DNA from: Deltaproteobacteria bacterium
GTDB lineage: Bacteria; Desulfobacterota; DAOWNY01
Assembly: GCA_030642325.1 (NCBI GenBank)
Contig: DAOWNY010000115.1
Location: 1-5,956, forward strand
Length of the DNA stretch: 5,956 nucleotides
Direction of reading: 5' to 3'
The notes below the pieces were generated by a model, which was not told where the DNA came from, ran no database searches, and saw only the letters and a program-made list of their open reading frames with translations. Shown one piece after another: positions 1 through 5,745 of the stretch; within the stretch, counting starts at the first letter, position 1, and every line of letters starts with the position of its first letter. The translations under genes were made by a program, and so were the position numbers.

Positions 1-315
1 ATAGAAGCTAAAAGTTCCTCCTCTATCCTCTTTGGGCAAACCCCCATTGATCTATCCCAGGTGGAACAACTGGTGGATATCAGCCAGACCAGGGCAATAG
101 GGGACATCATTCATTATTTATCCAATAAATACGTAAATAAAAATTTAAACCTTCGGGATTGCATTTCCCGGGTAATGCGGGACCTGGAGGAGGAAGATTT
201 TGATCTCCTTTCTCCCTTTAAGTTAGGTAATTACGCCATGCCCAGAATTTTTGAAGTAGCAGCGGCAATCAATCGCATGAGGACTCTGAAGGTTAAGCAG
301 GCGAGCAGAAAATGA
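1..315 (+). CDS. ABC-class ATPase of the COG3044 / PF09818 type, C-terminal part only
   Basis: The reading frame is open from the first base of the window, so the true start lies upstream; only about 104 C-terminal codons are visible. The fragment matches what I recall of the C-terminal end of the predicted ABC-class ATPases (COG3044, roughly 550-570 residues): a VEQLVDISQTRAIGDIIHYL stretch (position 61 on), a conserved acidic helix (RDLEEEDFDLLSP) and a closing FEVAAAINRMRTLKV. The Walker A and B motifs should be off the left edge. Members are soluble P-loop ATPases of poorly known cellular role; the trypanosome homologue MRB1590 is linked to RNA editing, but that role cannot be carried over. 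The stop overlaps the next ATG by ATGA, so the two are probably co-transcribed and translationally coupled. The GTG at 61 is an internal valine, not a start. Family assignment is from memory of the signature and fairly sure. Confidence 0.78.
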   Translation: MEAKSSSSILFGQTPIDLSQVEQLVDISQTRAIGDIIHYLSNKYVNKNLNLRDCISRVMRDLEEEDFDLLSPFKLGNYAMPRIFEVAAAINRMRTLKVKQASRK

Positions 316-815
316 TGATCAATCTGATTAAAATGCGGCGAAGTATTCGAAAATTTACTCCGGAAAAGGTTGGCGACGAAATAGTAAATCAGATAATTGA
401 AGCAGGGATCTTTGCCCCTTCAGGCAAGAATAACCAGCCCTGGAAATTTGTGGTGGTAAGAGATTCCGGACTGAAAGAGCAACTGTCCGACATGACTCAC
501 TATTCTCAAATTATTCGGGATGCACCGGTATTAATTGTCGTCTTTCTCGATCATCATCAAAGTTATGATTATATCAAGGATGTTCAGGCAGTTGGTGCCT
601 GTATCCAGAATATGCTGCTGGCCGTTAGTGACTTACGAATGGGCGGGGTCTGGCTGGGAGAAATATTAAAGAATAAAGAGAGGGTTCATGCCCTGTTGTC
701 AACCCCGGAACATTTTGAACTGATGGCGGTTATCGCTTTGGGCCATCCTGCGGAGAAAGGTAAAAAAAGAGAGCGGTTCGGACTTGACCAGGTGATTTTT
801 TCGAAAATAGGATAA
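312..815 (+). CDS. Nitroreductase-family FMN-dependent oxidoreductase
   Basis: 167 residues, about the usual size for the short single-domain nitroreductases (PF00881). Visible motifs: MRRSIRKFTPE at residues 8-18 (the Arg-Arg-Ser phosphate-binding start of the family), APSGKNNQPW at 35-44 (FMN-contacting loop), a helix from D90 with the AVGACIQNMLLAVSDL pattern, GGVWLGE at 111-117 and ALGHPAE at 142-148, followed by the basic KKRER stretch that usually contacts the FMN phosphate. Expected to be a cytosolic homodimeric flavoprotein using NAD(P)H; the physiological substrate cannot be read from sequence. Two adjacent ATG codons (312 and 315) are possible starts; the first gives an ATGA overlap with the upstream ATPase gene. 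The upstream Shine-Dalgarno is weak (AGCAGG-like), consistent with coupling. A 110-bp gap separates it from ccsA, so it may end its own transcription unit. Confidence 0.9.
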   Translation: MMINLIKMRRSIRKFTPEKVGDEIVNQIIEAGIFAPSGKNNQPWKFVVVRDSGLKEQLSDMTHYSQIIRDAPVLIVVFLDHHQSYDYIKDVQAVGACIQNMLLAVSDLRMGGVWLGEILKNKERVHALLSTPEHFELMAVIALGHPAEKGKKRERFGLDQVIFSKIG

Positions 816-834
816 ATAGCCCTTTTGTAATATA

Positions 835-900
835 TCAATAAACAGGGGTATCGGAGGGCTGGTGCAGCAAAGAAGCTACTCCGATTTATTGAGCAGATAC
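835..900 (+). repeat. Fold-back sequence in the nitroreductase-ccsA gap, sharing a 16-mer with 4330-4345
   Basis: Paired segments seen by eye: TCAATAAA (835-842) with TTTATTGA (885-892), TCGGAG (851-856) with CTCCGA (879-884), and GGCT (857-860) with AGCT (874-877). The left arm carries an 8-nt bulge, CAGGGGTA (843-850). The left arm plus bulge (835-850) is the exact reverse complement of 4330-4345. The right arm (885-900, TTTATTGAGCAGATAC) matches 4338-4353 directly at 15 of 16 bases. No T tract follows the stem, so it is not a standard terminator. I recognise no known riboswitch consensus. It may be a dispersed repeat or a leader structure for ccsA. Confidence 0.5.
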
Positions 901-918
901 ATCCTTTTTTAACAGGAT
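901..918 (+). promoter_or_regulatory. ccsA ribosome binding site with a possible pairing anti-SD
   Basis: AGGA at 914-917 lies 8 nt before the ccsA ATG and is the likely Shine-Dalgarno. ATCCT at 901-905 is complementary to AGGAT at 914-918, with an 8-nt T/A-rich loop, so a weak 5-bp hairpin could mask the site. The RBS itself is well supported; any regulatory role of the pairing is inference. Confidence 0.4.
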
Positions 919-925
919 TAAATCT

Positions 926-1747
926 ATGGATGTCATTCTTTTTAAGATAACGGTGCTTTTTTATTTTCTTGGGACCATCGGGTACCTTGCCTATGTAATG
1001 GTTCCTAAAAAGCCGGTATCACGTCTTTCTTACCTTCTTCTCCTGTCCGGCTTTCTTTTGCACACCGCATCTTTTGTAGTAAGATACATCATGGCGGGAT
1101 ATACCCCCATTACCAGCCTTTATGAATCTCTCTTCTTTTTTTCCTGGACAATTATCGGCCTTTTTTTTCTCATTTTACTGAGATACCAGCTGCCTATTTT
1201 AGGTTCCTTTGTTTCTCCCCTTGTCCTCATTATGGTCATAATTACCCTTGTCCTTCCCAAGGATATTGCCCCCTTACCCCCGATATTAAGAAGTTTCTGG
1301 CTCCCAATCCATGCTTTATTCTCTTTTTTAGGTTATGGGGCCTTTGCCCTTGCCTTCGCGGCCGGGGTCATGTATTTAATCCAGGAATATCAGATTAAAA
1401 GAAAAAAGATGGGTAGCTTTTATCGACGCTTGCCTTCCCTGGAAGTACTCGACAATCTGAATTATAGATGCCTTACCCTGGCATTTCCCATGCTGACCGT
1501 GGGAATAATTACAGGTTCCATTTGGGCGGAATATGCATGGGGTTCTTATTGGAGCTGGGACCCCAAAGAGACCTGGTCCTTAATTACCTGGCTTCTTTAT
1601 GCGGCATTAATTCATCAGCGATTGGTTGTGGGCTGGCGGGGAAAAAGGGCCGCAATAATGGCAATTATCGGATTTTTATCGGTGCTCTTCTCTTTTTTGG
1701 GAGTCAACCTTCTTCTTTCCGGGCTGCACAGCTACGTAGCATGGTGA
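926..1747 (+). CDS. ccsA: Cytochrome c biogenesis protein, CcsA/ResC type (System II heme-handling protein)
   Basis: 273 residues with about eight hydrophobic segments (near 5-26, 34-56, 66-86, 92-110, 126-151, 184-203, 216-235, 241-264). The heme-handling WWD signature is complete: WGSYWSWDPKETW at 205-217. Other CcsA hallmarks are TPITSLYESLFFFSW at 60-74, H129 in the LPIHALFSFLGYG segment, and the C-terminal NLLLSGLHSY with H268; the two histidines are the likely heme ligands. With its ResB/CcsB partner, CcsA moves heme across the membrane and ligates it to CXXCH apocytochromes; no partner gene is visible here. It belongs to the same superfamily as Bacillus HemX, which also sits beside hemA, so an accessory role in tetrapyrrole synthesis is the alternative; the intact WWD motif and the GLHSY end favour CcsA. 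Shine-Dalgarno AGGA lies at 914-917. A T8 run occurs at 1161-1168. Upstream of hemA in the same direction. Confidence 0.9.
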   Translation: MDVILFKITVLFYFLGTIGYLAYVMVPKKPVSRLSYLLLLSGFLLHTASFVVRYIMAGYTPITSLYESLFFFSWTIIGLFFLILLRYQLPILGSFVSPLVLIMVIITLVLPKDIAPLPPILRSFWLPIHALFSFLGYGAFALAFAAGVMYLIQEYQIKRKKMGSFYRRLPSLEVLDNLNYRCLTLAFPMLTVGIITGSIWAEYAWGSYWSWDPKETWSLITWLLYAALIHQRLVVGWRGKRAAIMAIIGFLSVLFSFLGVNLLLSGLHSYVAW

Positions 1748-1759
1748 TTCAATAAAAAG

Positions 1760-1778
1760 TTTCGACTTGTGCGGTTAG
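1760..1778 (+). repeat. Left inverted end of the ccsA-hemA gap element
   Basis: TTTCGACTTGTGCGGTTAG pairs with 2011-2029 on the opposite strand at 16 of 19 positions, including an uninterrupted 11-bp block. The sequence just inside (GGCTAT, GTTAGC) loosely mirrors the GCTAA-rich stretch before the right end. Confidence 0.6.
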
Positions 1779-1938
1779 GTATTGGCTATTTAAGTGTTAG
1801 CTTTTGCATGAAACCATTCAACATCCGCTTGATCTCGTTACATTTGCCGAGCTAATTCCAACCTTAAGTTGAGCGATCAGCTGTCGGAGATCAGCGTTTA
1901 GCTTTGAAAAACCGAGGTATTACGGAAGCTTGAAATAA

Positions 1939-1951
1939 CACCCAATGGGTG
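1939..1951. repeat. 13-bp palindrome CACCCAATGGGTG inside the ccsA-hemA gap
   Basis: CACCCA and TGGGTG are perfect inverted copies around a single central A. In RNA it would be a small hairpin; in DNA it could be a protein-binding site. It is followed by GAAAATTTG, not a T tract, so it is not a terminator. Confidence 0.45.
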
Positions 1952-2010
1952 AAAATTTGTAATAGCAAAACATCCTGTGATCATTTTGGCTAATAGCTAA
2001 CTGCTAAAGG

Positions 2011-2029
2011 CTAACCGCACAGCTTGAAA
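2011..2029 (-). repeat. Right inverted end of the ccsA-hemA gap element
   Basis: CTAACCGCACAGCTTGAAA is the inverted partner of 1760-1778. It is preceded by a run of GCTAA motifs (1988-2015: GGCTAA, AGCTAA, GCTAAA, GGCTAAC), which gives the right side a repetitive look. It ends 18 nt before the hemA ATG. Confidence 0.6.
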
Positions 2030-2047
2030 AGTTTCAGGGACATATAG

Positions 2048-3313
2048 ATGGAAATTCTGCTCGTTGGACTCAATCATAAAACCGCACCGGTGGAAATAAG
2101 AGAAAAGATGTCCGCCTCCCCCGCCTCAGGAGAAAACTTTCTGGAGGGGATCATAAATCTTCCCAACATTACCGAAGGGCTTTATCTTGCCACATGCAAT
2201 AGAGTAGAAGTAACGGTAATTGCCAATTCAGTTGATTCGGGAGTAATGGAGATCAAAAATTTTCTTGCCGATTATTACAAGTTTTCTCGGGAAGAATTTG
2301 AAACATTCCTCTATATTTTTTCGTCCACCCAGGCAATCCGGCATATCTTTCGGGTGGCTGCAAGCTTGGATTCCATGATCGTAGGTGAGCCTCAAATCTT
2401 AGGCCAGGTGAAAGAGGCCTATAACCATGCCTCGGATAAGGGCATTTTGGGTATGGTTTTAAACAGACTCTTTCACAAGGCCTTTTCAGCGGCAAAAAGA
2501 GTGAGAACGGAAACCAGTATTGCAAAAAATCCGGTTTCCATCAGTTTCGCCGCAGTGGAACTGGCCAAAAAAATTTTTATCAGTTTAGAAAAAAAGACCG
2601 TTTTGCTCATCGGGGCCGGAGAGATGTCCGAACTGGCATTGAAACATCTGAGCAGTAACGGTGTTCAAAAAATTATTATTGCCAATCGCACTTTTCAGCG
2701 GGCACAAAATCTGGCTGAGGAATTTAAAGGTGAGGCTATCATTTTTTCGGATCTCTATAACTATTTACCAAGGGCAGATATCATCATCAGTTCCACCGGA
2801 TCATCCGACTTTATTATTACCTATCCGAAAGTCAGGCAGGCATTAAAAGAGAGGCGGAATCGGCCAATGTTTTTTATCGATATTGCGGTTCCCCGGGACA
2901 TTGAGCCCAATATAAACAAATTGGATAATGTCTATCTTTACGATATCGATGATTTGCAGGGAGTGGTGGATGATAATCTGGAGGAACGTAATAAAGAGGC
3001 TCTCAAAGCGGAAAAGATCATAAACGAAGAGGTTGATAAATTCATCGGGATGCTGAGAACAGTTGAAGTTACCCCCACCATTCTTTCCTTAAGGGAAAAG
3101 TTGGAGGAAATCGGCAAAGATGAGCTAAAAAAGACAATAGCCCGACTGACCAATATCAATGAAAAAGATAAAAAGGTACTGGAATTGCTCACCGTTTCAA
3201 TTGTTAACAAAATTGCTCACCATCCCATCACTTTTTTAAAGAAAAAAGTGGCTGATGGTAACACCAGTTTTTCCATCGATTTAGTAAGAGAACTTTTTCA
3301 TCTTGATAAATAG
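2048..3313 (+). CDS. hemA: Glutamyl-tRNA reductase
   Basis: 421 residues, within the usual 410-450 range. It reduces glutamyl-tRNA(Glu) with NADPH to glutamate-1-semialdehyde, the committed step of C5-type tetrapyrrole synthesis in the cytosol. Domains: N-terminal catalytic domain with GLNHKTAPVEIRE (7-19), LATCNRVEVT (47-56) with nucleophile Cys50, conserved His99, and the SLDSMIVGEPQILGQVKEAY block (106-125). The NADPH-binding Rossmann domain has GAGEMSEL at 189-196 and NRT at 213-215. The helical dimerisation domain follows the DIDDLQGVVDDNLEERNKEA region. All key residues are present. The ATG at 2048 is supported by AGGGA at 2036-2040, 7 nt away. hemC follows after 46 nt, so the two are probably one operon. 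The N terminus lacks the extra basic residues (often lysines) used in enterobacterial heme-triggered proteolysis, so that control is not apparent. Confidence 0.97.
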   Translation: MEILLVGLNHKTAPVEIREKMSASPASGENFLEGIINLPNITEGLYLATCNRVEVTVIANSVDSGVMEIKNFLADYYKFSREEFETFLYIFSSTQAIRHIFRVAASLDSMIVGEPQILGQVKEAYNHASDKGILGMVLNRLFHKAFSAAKRVRTETSIAKNPVSISFAAVELAKKIFISLEKKTVLLIGAGEMSELALKHLSSNGVQKIIIANRTFQRAQNLAEEFKGEAIIFSDLYNYLPRADIIISSTGSSDFIITYPKVRQALKERRNRPMFFIDIAVPRDIEPNINKLDNVYLYDIDDLQGVVDDNLEERNKEALKAEKIINEEVDKFIGMLRTVEVTPTILSLREKLEEIGKDELKKTIARLTNINEKDKKVLELLTVSIVNKIAHHPITFLKKKVADGNTSFSIDLVRELFHLDK

Positions 3314-3348
3314 TGGAATCCATTTTATTTAGTAAATTAAAATTTTAC

Positions 3349-3352
3349 GGAG
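3349..3352 (+). promoter_or_regulatory. hemC ribosome binding site that decides a TTG start
   Basis: GGAG, within ACGGAG, sits 7 nt before TTG at 3360. No in-frame ATG lies near enough: the IGTRSSALALVQ core begins about nine codons after the TTG. The TTG is therefore the best start. Confidence 0.75.
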
Positions 3353-3359
3353 CTTACAA

Positions 3360-4292
3360 TTGACTGCAAAAAAAAAGTTATTGATCGGCACAAGGTCCAG
3401 CGCTCTTGCTCTGGTTCAGGCCAACTGGGTCAAGGACCAGCTGGAAAAAAAATACTCCGATCTAAGTGTGGATCTGGTAAAAATTAAGACTAAAGGGGAT
3501 AAAATTCTTGATGTTCCCCTGGCCAAGGTAGGGGGAAAGGGACTATTCGTAAAAGAGATAGAAGAAGCCCTCCTCGAGGGAAAAGTTGATATAGCGGTCC
3601 ATAGTGTTAAGGATATGCCCGTCGAACTTCCGGATCCGCTCCAGTTAACAGCCTTGACAAAAAGAGCGGATCCCCGGGATGCCCTCATCTCCAAAAACAA
3701 TCTTAAATTAAAGGATCTGGGGAGAGGAGCAAGGATGGGAACCAGCAGTCTCAGAAGACAGTCCCAGCTCCTTCACCATCGACCGGATCTCAATATTGTC
3801 TCTTTAAGGGGCAACCTGGGTACTCGAATAAAAAAACTGGATACCGAGAATCTGGATGCGATCATTTTGGCCTCCGCCGGCTTAATTAGAATGGGAATGC
3901 CGATCAAGATTACCGAATACCTTTCTCCTGATATCCTGCTTCCTGCCATCGGGCAGGGAGCGCTGGGAATAGAGACAAAAAAAGGAAAGGAACAGATAAA
4001 CAGAATGGTATCTTTCCTCAACCATCAGGAAACCTTCATCACGGTATCGGCGGAAAGATCATTTCTTAAAAAATTACAGGGGGGATGTCAGGTTCCCATT
4101 GCCGCCTTTGGCGAAAGTAGAGACAATCGTCTCATTTGCCGCGGGTTGGTGGGAAGTGTCGATGGTAAAAGAATGGTCAGTGACAAAGTGACGGGTGATT
4201 TAAATAATTTTGAAAATTTAGGGATCGAACTTGCGGAGAAACTGCTCGGGCAAGGAGCCGGAGAAATTTTGGAAGAGGTCTATACAATTTAA
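3360..4292 (+). CDS. hemC: Hydroxymethylbilane synthase (porphobilinogen deaminase)
   Basis: 310 residues, the normal family length. It joins four porphobilinogens into linear hydroxymethylbilane, using a covalently bound dipyrromethane cofactor, in the cytosol. Visible motifs: IGTRSSALALVQAN (9-22) with substrate-binding Arg12; GGKGLFVKEIE (58-68); AVHSVKDMP (79-87) with catalytic Asp85; GTSSLRRQSQL (127-137) with Arg132-Arg133; LRGNLGTRIKKL (149-160); LPAIGQGALGIE (194-205); and LQGGCQVP (239-246) with the cofactor-attaching Cys243. All active-site residues are present. Translation probably begins at TTG, supported by GGAG at 3349-3352, which may lower initiation. The 5' coding end has A9 (3368-3376) and A8 (3445-3452) runs. 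It follows hemA by 46 nt, but no hemD or cobA follows, as is common elsewhere; a convergent MFS gene ends the cluster. Confidence 0.97.
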   Translation: MTAKKKLLIGTRSSALALVQANWVKDQLEKKYSDLSVDLVKIKTKGDKILDVPLAKVGGKGLFVKEIEEALLEGKVDIAVHSVKDMPVELPDPLQLTALTKRADPRDALISKNNLKLKDLGRGARMGTSSLRRQSQLLHHRPDLNIVSLRGNLGTRIKKLDTENLDAIILASAGLIRMGMPIKITEYLSPDILLPAIGQGALGIETKKGKEQINRMVSFLNHQETFITVSAERSFLKKLQGGCQVPIAAFGESRDNRLICRGLVGSVDGKRMVSDKVTGDLNNFENLGIELAEKLLGQGAGEILEEVYTI

Positions 4293-4304
4293 GTAACTAC
4301 TTAA
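4289..4304. repeat. Palindrome over the hemC stop codon
   Basis: TTAAGTA (4289-4295) and TACTTAA (4298-4304) are perfect inverted copies around AC, and the hemC TAA falls in the left arm. The stem is all but GC-free and there is no T tract, so it would be a poor terminator. No better terminator is visible in the 46-bp convergent gap. Confidence 0.3.
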
Positions 4305-4329
4305 GGAACCAGTATATATCATATGCAAT

Positions 4330-4353
4330 TACCCCTGTTTATTGAGCTGATAC
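4330..4353. repeat. Copy of the 835-900 repeat at the 3' end of the MFS gene
   Basis: TACCCCTGTTTATTGA (4330-4345) is the exact reverse complement of 835-850, and TTTATTGAGCTGATAC (4338-4353) matches 885-900 directly at 15 of 16. The last codons and stop of the MFS gene (read on the minus strand) lie inside this copy. Confidence 0.55.
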
Positions 4354-5577
4354 CTGTTTCCTGTCCTCACGTTTCTTTTTTGGCGGAGCACCCAGGTTTA
4401 AAGCAAAAATTATCGCCAAAGCTGTGGAAAAAATACATACCATGATCATAAAATGGTATGATTTTGTGGAATCATAAATGTATCCACCAAGATATGGTCC
4501 CAGGGCGACCCCTATCCCTGCCATGGTGACTGCGAAACCAAGTATGCTGCCTGTTGCCCGTATCCCGAAATAATCCGCAGGAAAGGCCCCGATAATTCCC
4601 GACCACCCGCCGTAGCTTATCCCGAAAAAAACAGCAAACACAAAAAACATCCACTGTTTATTTGAATAGAAAAGCCAGATAAGAATGATTAATTGAAATA
4701 GAAAGGCAACAATAAGGGCATTTTTTCGTTCCACGTTATCTGAAAAAAACCCTGAGCCAAGCCTCCCCACCATACTTCCTGCCCCAAGAAGACCGGCAAG
4801 TTTTCCGGCGGTTACCAGTGATAAACCTGCATCGGTAAATAAGGGAACCAAATGAACCATGATAGCCCAGACGGCCAGGGCCACGAAGAGGAGAGAAAAG
4901 CTGAAGGCCCAAAAAGCCCTCGTCCTAAATGCCTCTAAAAAAGAGAAATCTTGAGAATATTCCTGATCATCTAAGGATTTGCATTCTATGGGGGAACGTT
5001 TAACCAGCCTCACAGCGGGAAAGAAAAAAAGCCAGGAAATGATACCCAGAACAATATAAGCAATTCTCCATCCGAAAGATGTAATCAACCAGGCGGTTAA
5101 AGGAGAAAAAAGGAGGGCTCCCATTCCCAGTCCTGCTGCTGCCGTGCCGGTTGCTAATCCCCTTTTATTAACAAACCATCTCGATACCGTAGCCATCATC
5201 GGGGCATAGATACCCCCCACTCCCAGTGAAAAAATAATCCCGTAACAGAAATACAGTTCCCAGATTATATTAATAAAGCCCATCAGAACCATGGAAAGGC
5301 CTAGAAAAAAGCCGGAAATGTAAAGGACCACTCGGGGGCCAAAGCGATCGGTCATCCTTCCGGCCGGCAGGGCAAATACGTTATGGACAACGGCATAGAA
5401 AGCAAAAGCCCCGGAAATGGAAGACCGGCTCCAGCCAAATTCATGAATCAGGGGCTTAAAAAAAACGCTGAATGAGTATACCAGCCCGAAGGTAACCAAG
5501 TTTATTAAAAACGCCATACCCACTACAACCCATCCGTAATAAGAAGGGCTCGATTCCTGATTGATGGCATCGTTCAT
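4339..5577 (-). CDS. MFS transporter, monocarboxylate / oxalate-formate antiporter-like
   Basis: 412 residues from the ATG at 5577, with about twelve hydrophobic segments, as expected for a major facilitator superfamily carrier in the inner membrane. Numbered from that ATG: YYGWVVVGMAF near residue 13 opens helix 1; GRMTDRFGPR (73-82) is the loop 2-3 signature; SRWFVNKRGLATG (132-144) is typical of the MCT/OFA branch; GRLGSGFFSD (271-280) is the loop 8-9 repeat of the signature; GPYLGGYIYD (360-369) lies in the last third. Substrate is probably a small carboxylate, but this is family-level inference. The frame stays open to an ATG at 5649, but those 24 extra residues read through a palindromic repeat (MLLAMTAS-like translation) and have no Shine-Dalgarno; ATG 5577 has AAAGGA (5590-5595) at 12 nt, a long but usable spacing. 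Convergent with hemC, so regulated separately. Confidence 0.88.
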   Translation of the reverse strand: MNDAINQESSPSYYGWVVVGMAFLINLVTFGLVYSFSVFFKPLIHEFGWSRSSISGAFAFYAVVHNVFALPAGRMTDRFGPRVVLYISGFFLGLSMVLMGFINIIWELYFCYGIIFSLGVGGIYAPMMATVSRWFVNKRGLATGTAAAGLGMGALLFSPLTAWLITSFGWRIAYIVLGIISWLFFFPAVRLVKRSPIECKSLDDQEYSQDFSFLEAFRTRAFWAFSFSLLFVALAVWAIMVHLVPLFTDAGLSLVTAGKLAGLLGAGSMVGRLGSGFFSDNVERKNALIVAFLFQLIILIWLFYSNKQWMFFVFAVFFGISYGGWSGIIGAFPADYFGIRATGSILGFAVTMAGIGVALGPYLGGYIYDSTKSYHFMIMVCIFSTALAIIFALNLGAPPKKKREDRKQVSAQ

Positions 5578-5601
5578 CGGGAATAACAATCCTTTGAAGA
5601 T

Positions 5602-5607
5602 ATTATA
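5602..5607 (-). promoter_or_regulatory. Possible -10 box for the MFS gene
   Basis: On the minus strand TATAAT occurs exactly at 5607-5602, 24 nt before the ATG at 5577. No convincing TTGACA-like -35 is seen 16-18 nt upstream, and the implied leader would be only about 18 nt, so this is weak. Confidence 0.25.
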
Positions 5608-5620
5608 AGTCGTTTGCGGG

Positions 5621-5654
5621 GCGATGCTTGCCGTCATTGCGAGGAGCATGGCTG
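5621..5654. repeat. Fragment resembling a dispersed GTCATTGCGAGGAGC palindromic repeat
   Basis: GTCATTGCGAGGAGC at 5633-5647 is a signature I recognise from short non-coding palindromic repeats scattered through many bacterial genomes. Imperfect inverted arms GCGATGCTT (5621-5629) and GAGCATGGC (5644-5652) flank it (7 of 9 pairing). It lies upstream of the chosen MFS start, and its translation explains the odd N-terminal extension of the longer frame. Only one copy is in the window, so the repeat status rests on memory. Confidence 0.45.
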
Positions 5655-5661
5655 CGAAGGG

Positions 5662-5677
5662 AACCGGGAAACCGGGA
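5662..5677. repeat. Two tandem copies of AACCGGGA
   Basis: AACCGGGA at 5662-5669 is repeated exactly at 5670-5677. The adjoining CCGGGAGCAC (5672-5681) is the reverse complement of GTGCTCCCGG at 5850-5859, so this end of the gap also takes part in a long-range 10-bp inverted repeat. Confidence 0.6.
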
Positions 5678-5709
5678 GCACCCCTAACCCTTAAATCCTA
5701 AACGTCACT

Positions 5710-5745
5710 CCAATTTTTCATGCTATATGTAGCATGGAAAATTGG
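5710..5745. repeat. Strong hairpin, 16-bp arms and 4-nt loop
   Basis: CCAATTTTTCATGCTA (5710-5725) and TAGCATGGAAAATTGG (5730-5745) are inverted copies with one mismatch, around the loop TATG. In plus-strand RNA the mismatch becomes a U-G wobble; in minus-strand RNA it is A-C, so the plus sense folds slightly better. No T tract follows on either side, which argues against an intrinsic terminator. It lies 133 bp upstream of the MFS start. Possible roles are a repeat-element core, an operator or a leader structure. Confidence 0.7.

Larger units (their letters stand above)
1755..2035. mobile_element. Candidate miniature inverted-repeat insertion between ccsA and hemA
   Basis: The gap from 1748 to 2047 has no plausible gene. 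AAAAGTTTC occurs at 1755-1763 and again at 2027-2035, like a 9-bp target duplication. Just inside are inverted ends: TGTGCGGTTAG (1768-1778) and its exact reverse complement CTAACCGCACA (2011-2021). Extended to 19 nt (1760-1778 against 2011-2029) the match is 16 of 19. The core between the direct repeats is 263 bp. Joining the flanks after removing the core and one repeat copy leaves 28 nt between the ccsA stop and the hemA ATG, with AGGGA (2036-2040) still 7 nt from the ATG. This is normal operon spacing. No transposase is encoded, so it would be non-autonomous. The element family is unknown. The inverted ends are off by one base relative to the direct-repeat boundaries, which lowers confidence. 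A large regulatory leader hairpin is the alternative. Confidence 0.5.

Noticed and set aside
1468..1755. 95-codon plus-strand frame inside ccsA
   Set aside because: Shadow frame over the conserved WWD and C-terminal region of ccsA; no independent signals.
1748..2047. T-box or riboswitch leader before hemA
   Set aside because: No T-box sequence (AGGGTGGNACCGCG-like) or other riboswitch consensus that I know is visible; direct and inverted repeats explain the stretch better.
2253..3210. Minus-strand and alternate-frame open stretches within hemA
   Set aside because: They overlap a full-length, motif-complete hemA and show low-complexity serine/phenylalanine-rich translations typical of antisense shadows.
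3416..4021. Minus-strand open stretches within hemC
   Set aside because: Antisense shadows of a motif-complete hemC.
835..4345. Composite transposon carrying ccsA-hemA-hemC
   Set aside because: The 16-nt inverted match is suggestive, but there is no transposase and no target duplication outside the copies, and the right copy lies within the MFS coding end. A dispersed repeat or rearrangement scar is more economical.
5710..5745. Intrinsic terminator
   Set aside because: The stem is long but AT-rich at its base and is followed by no T run on either strand.
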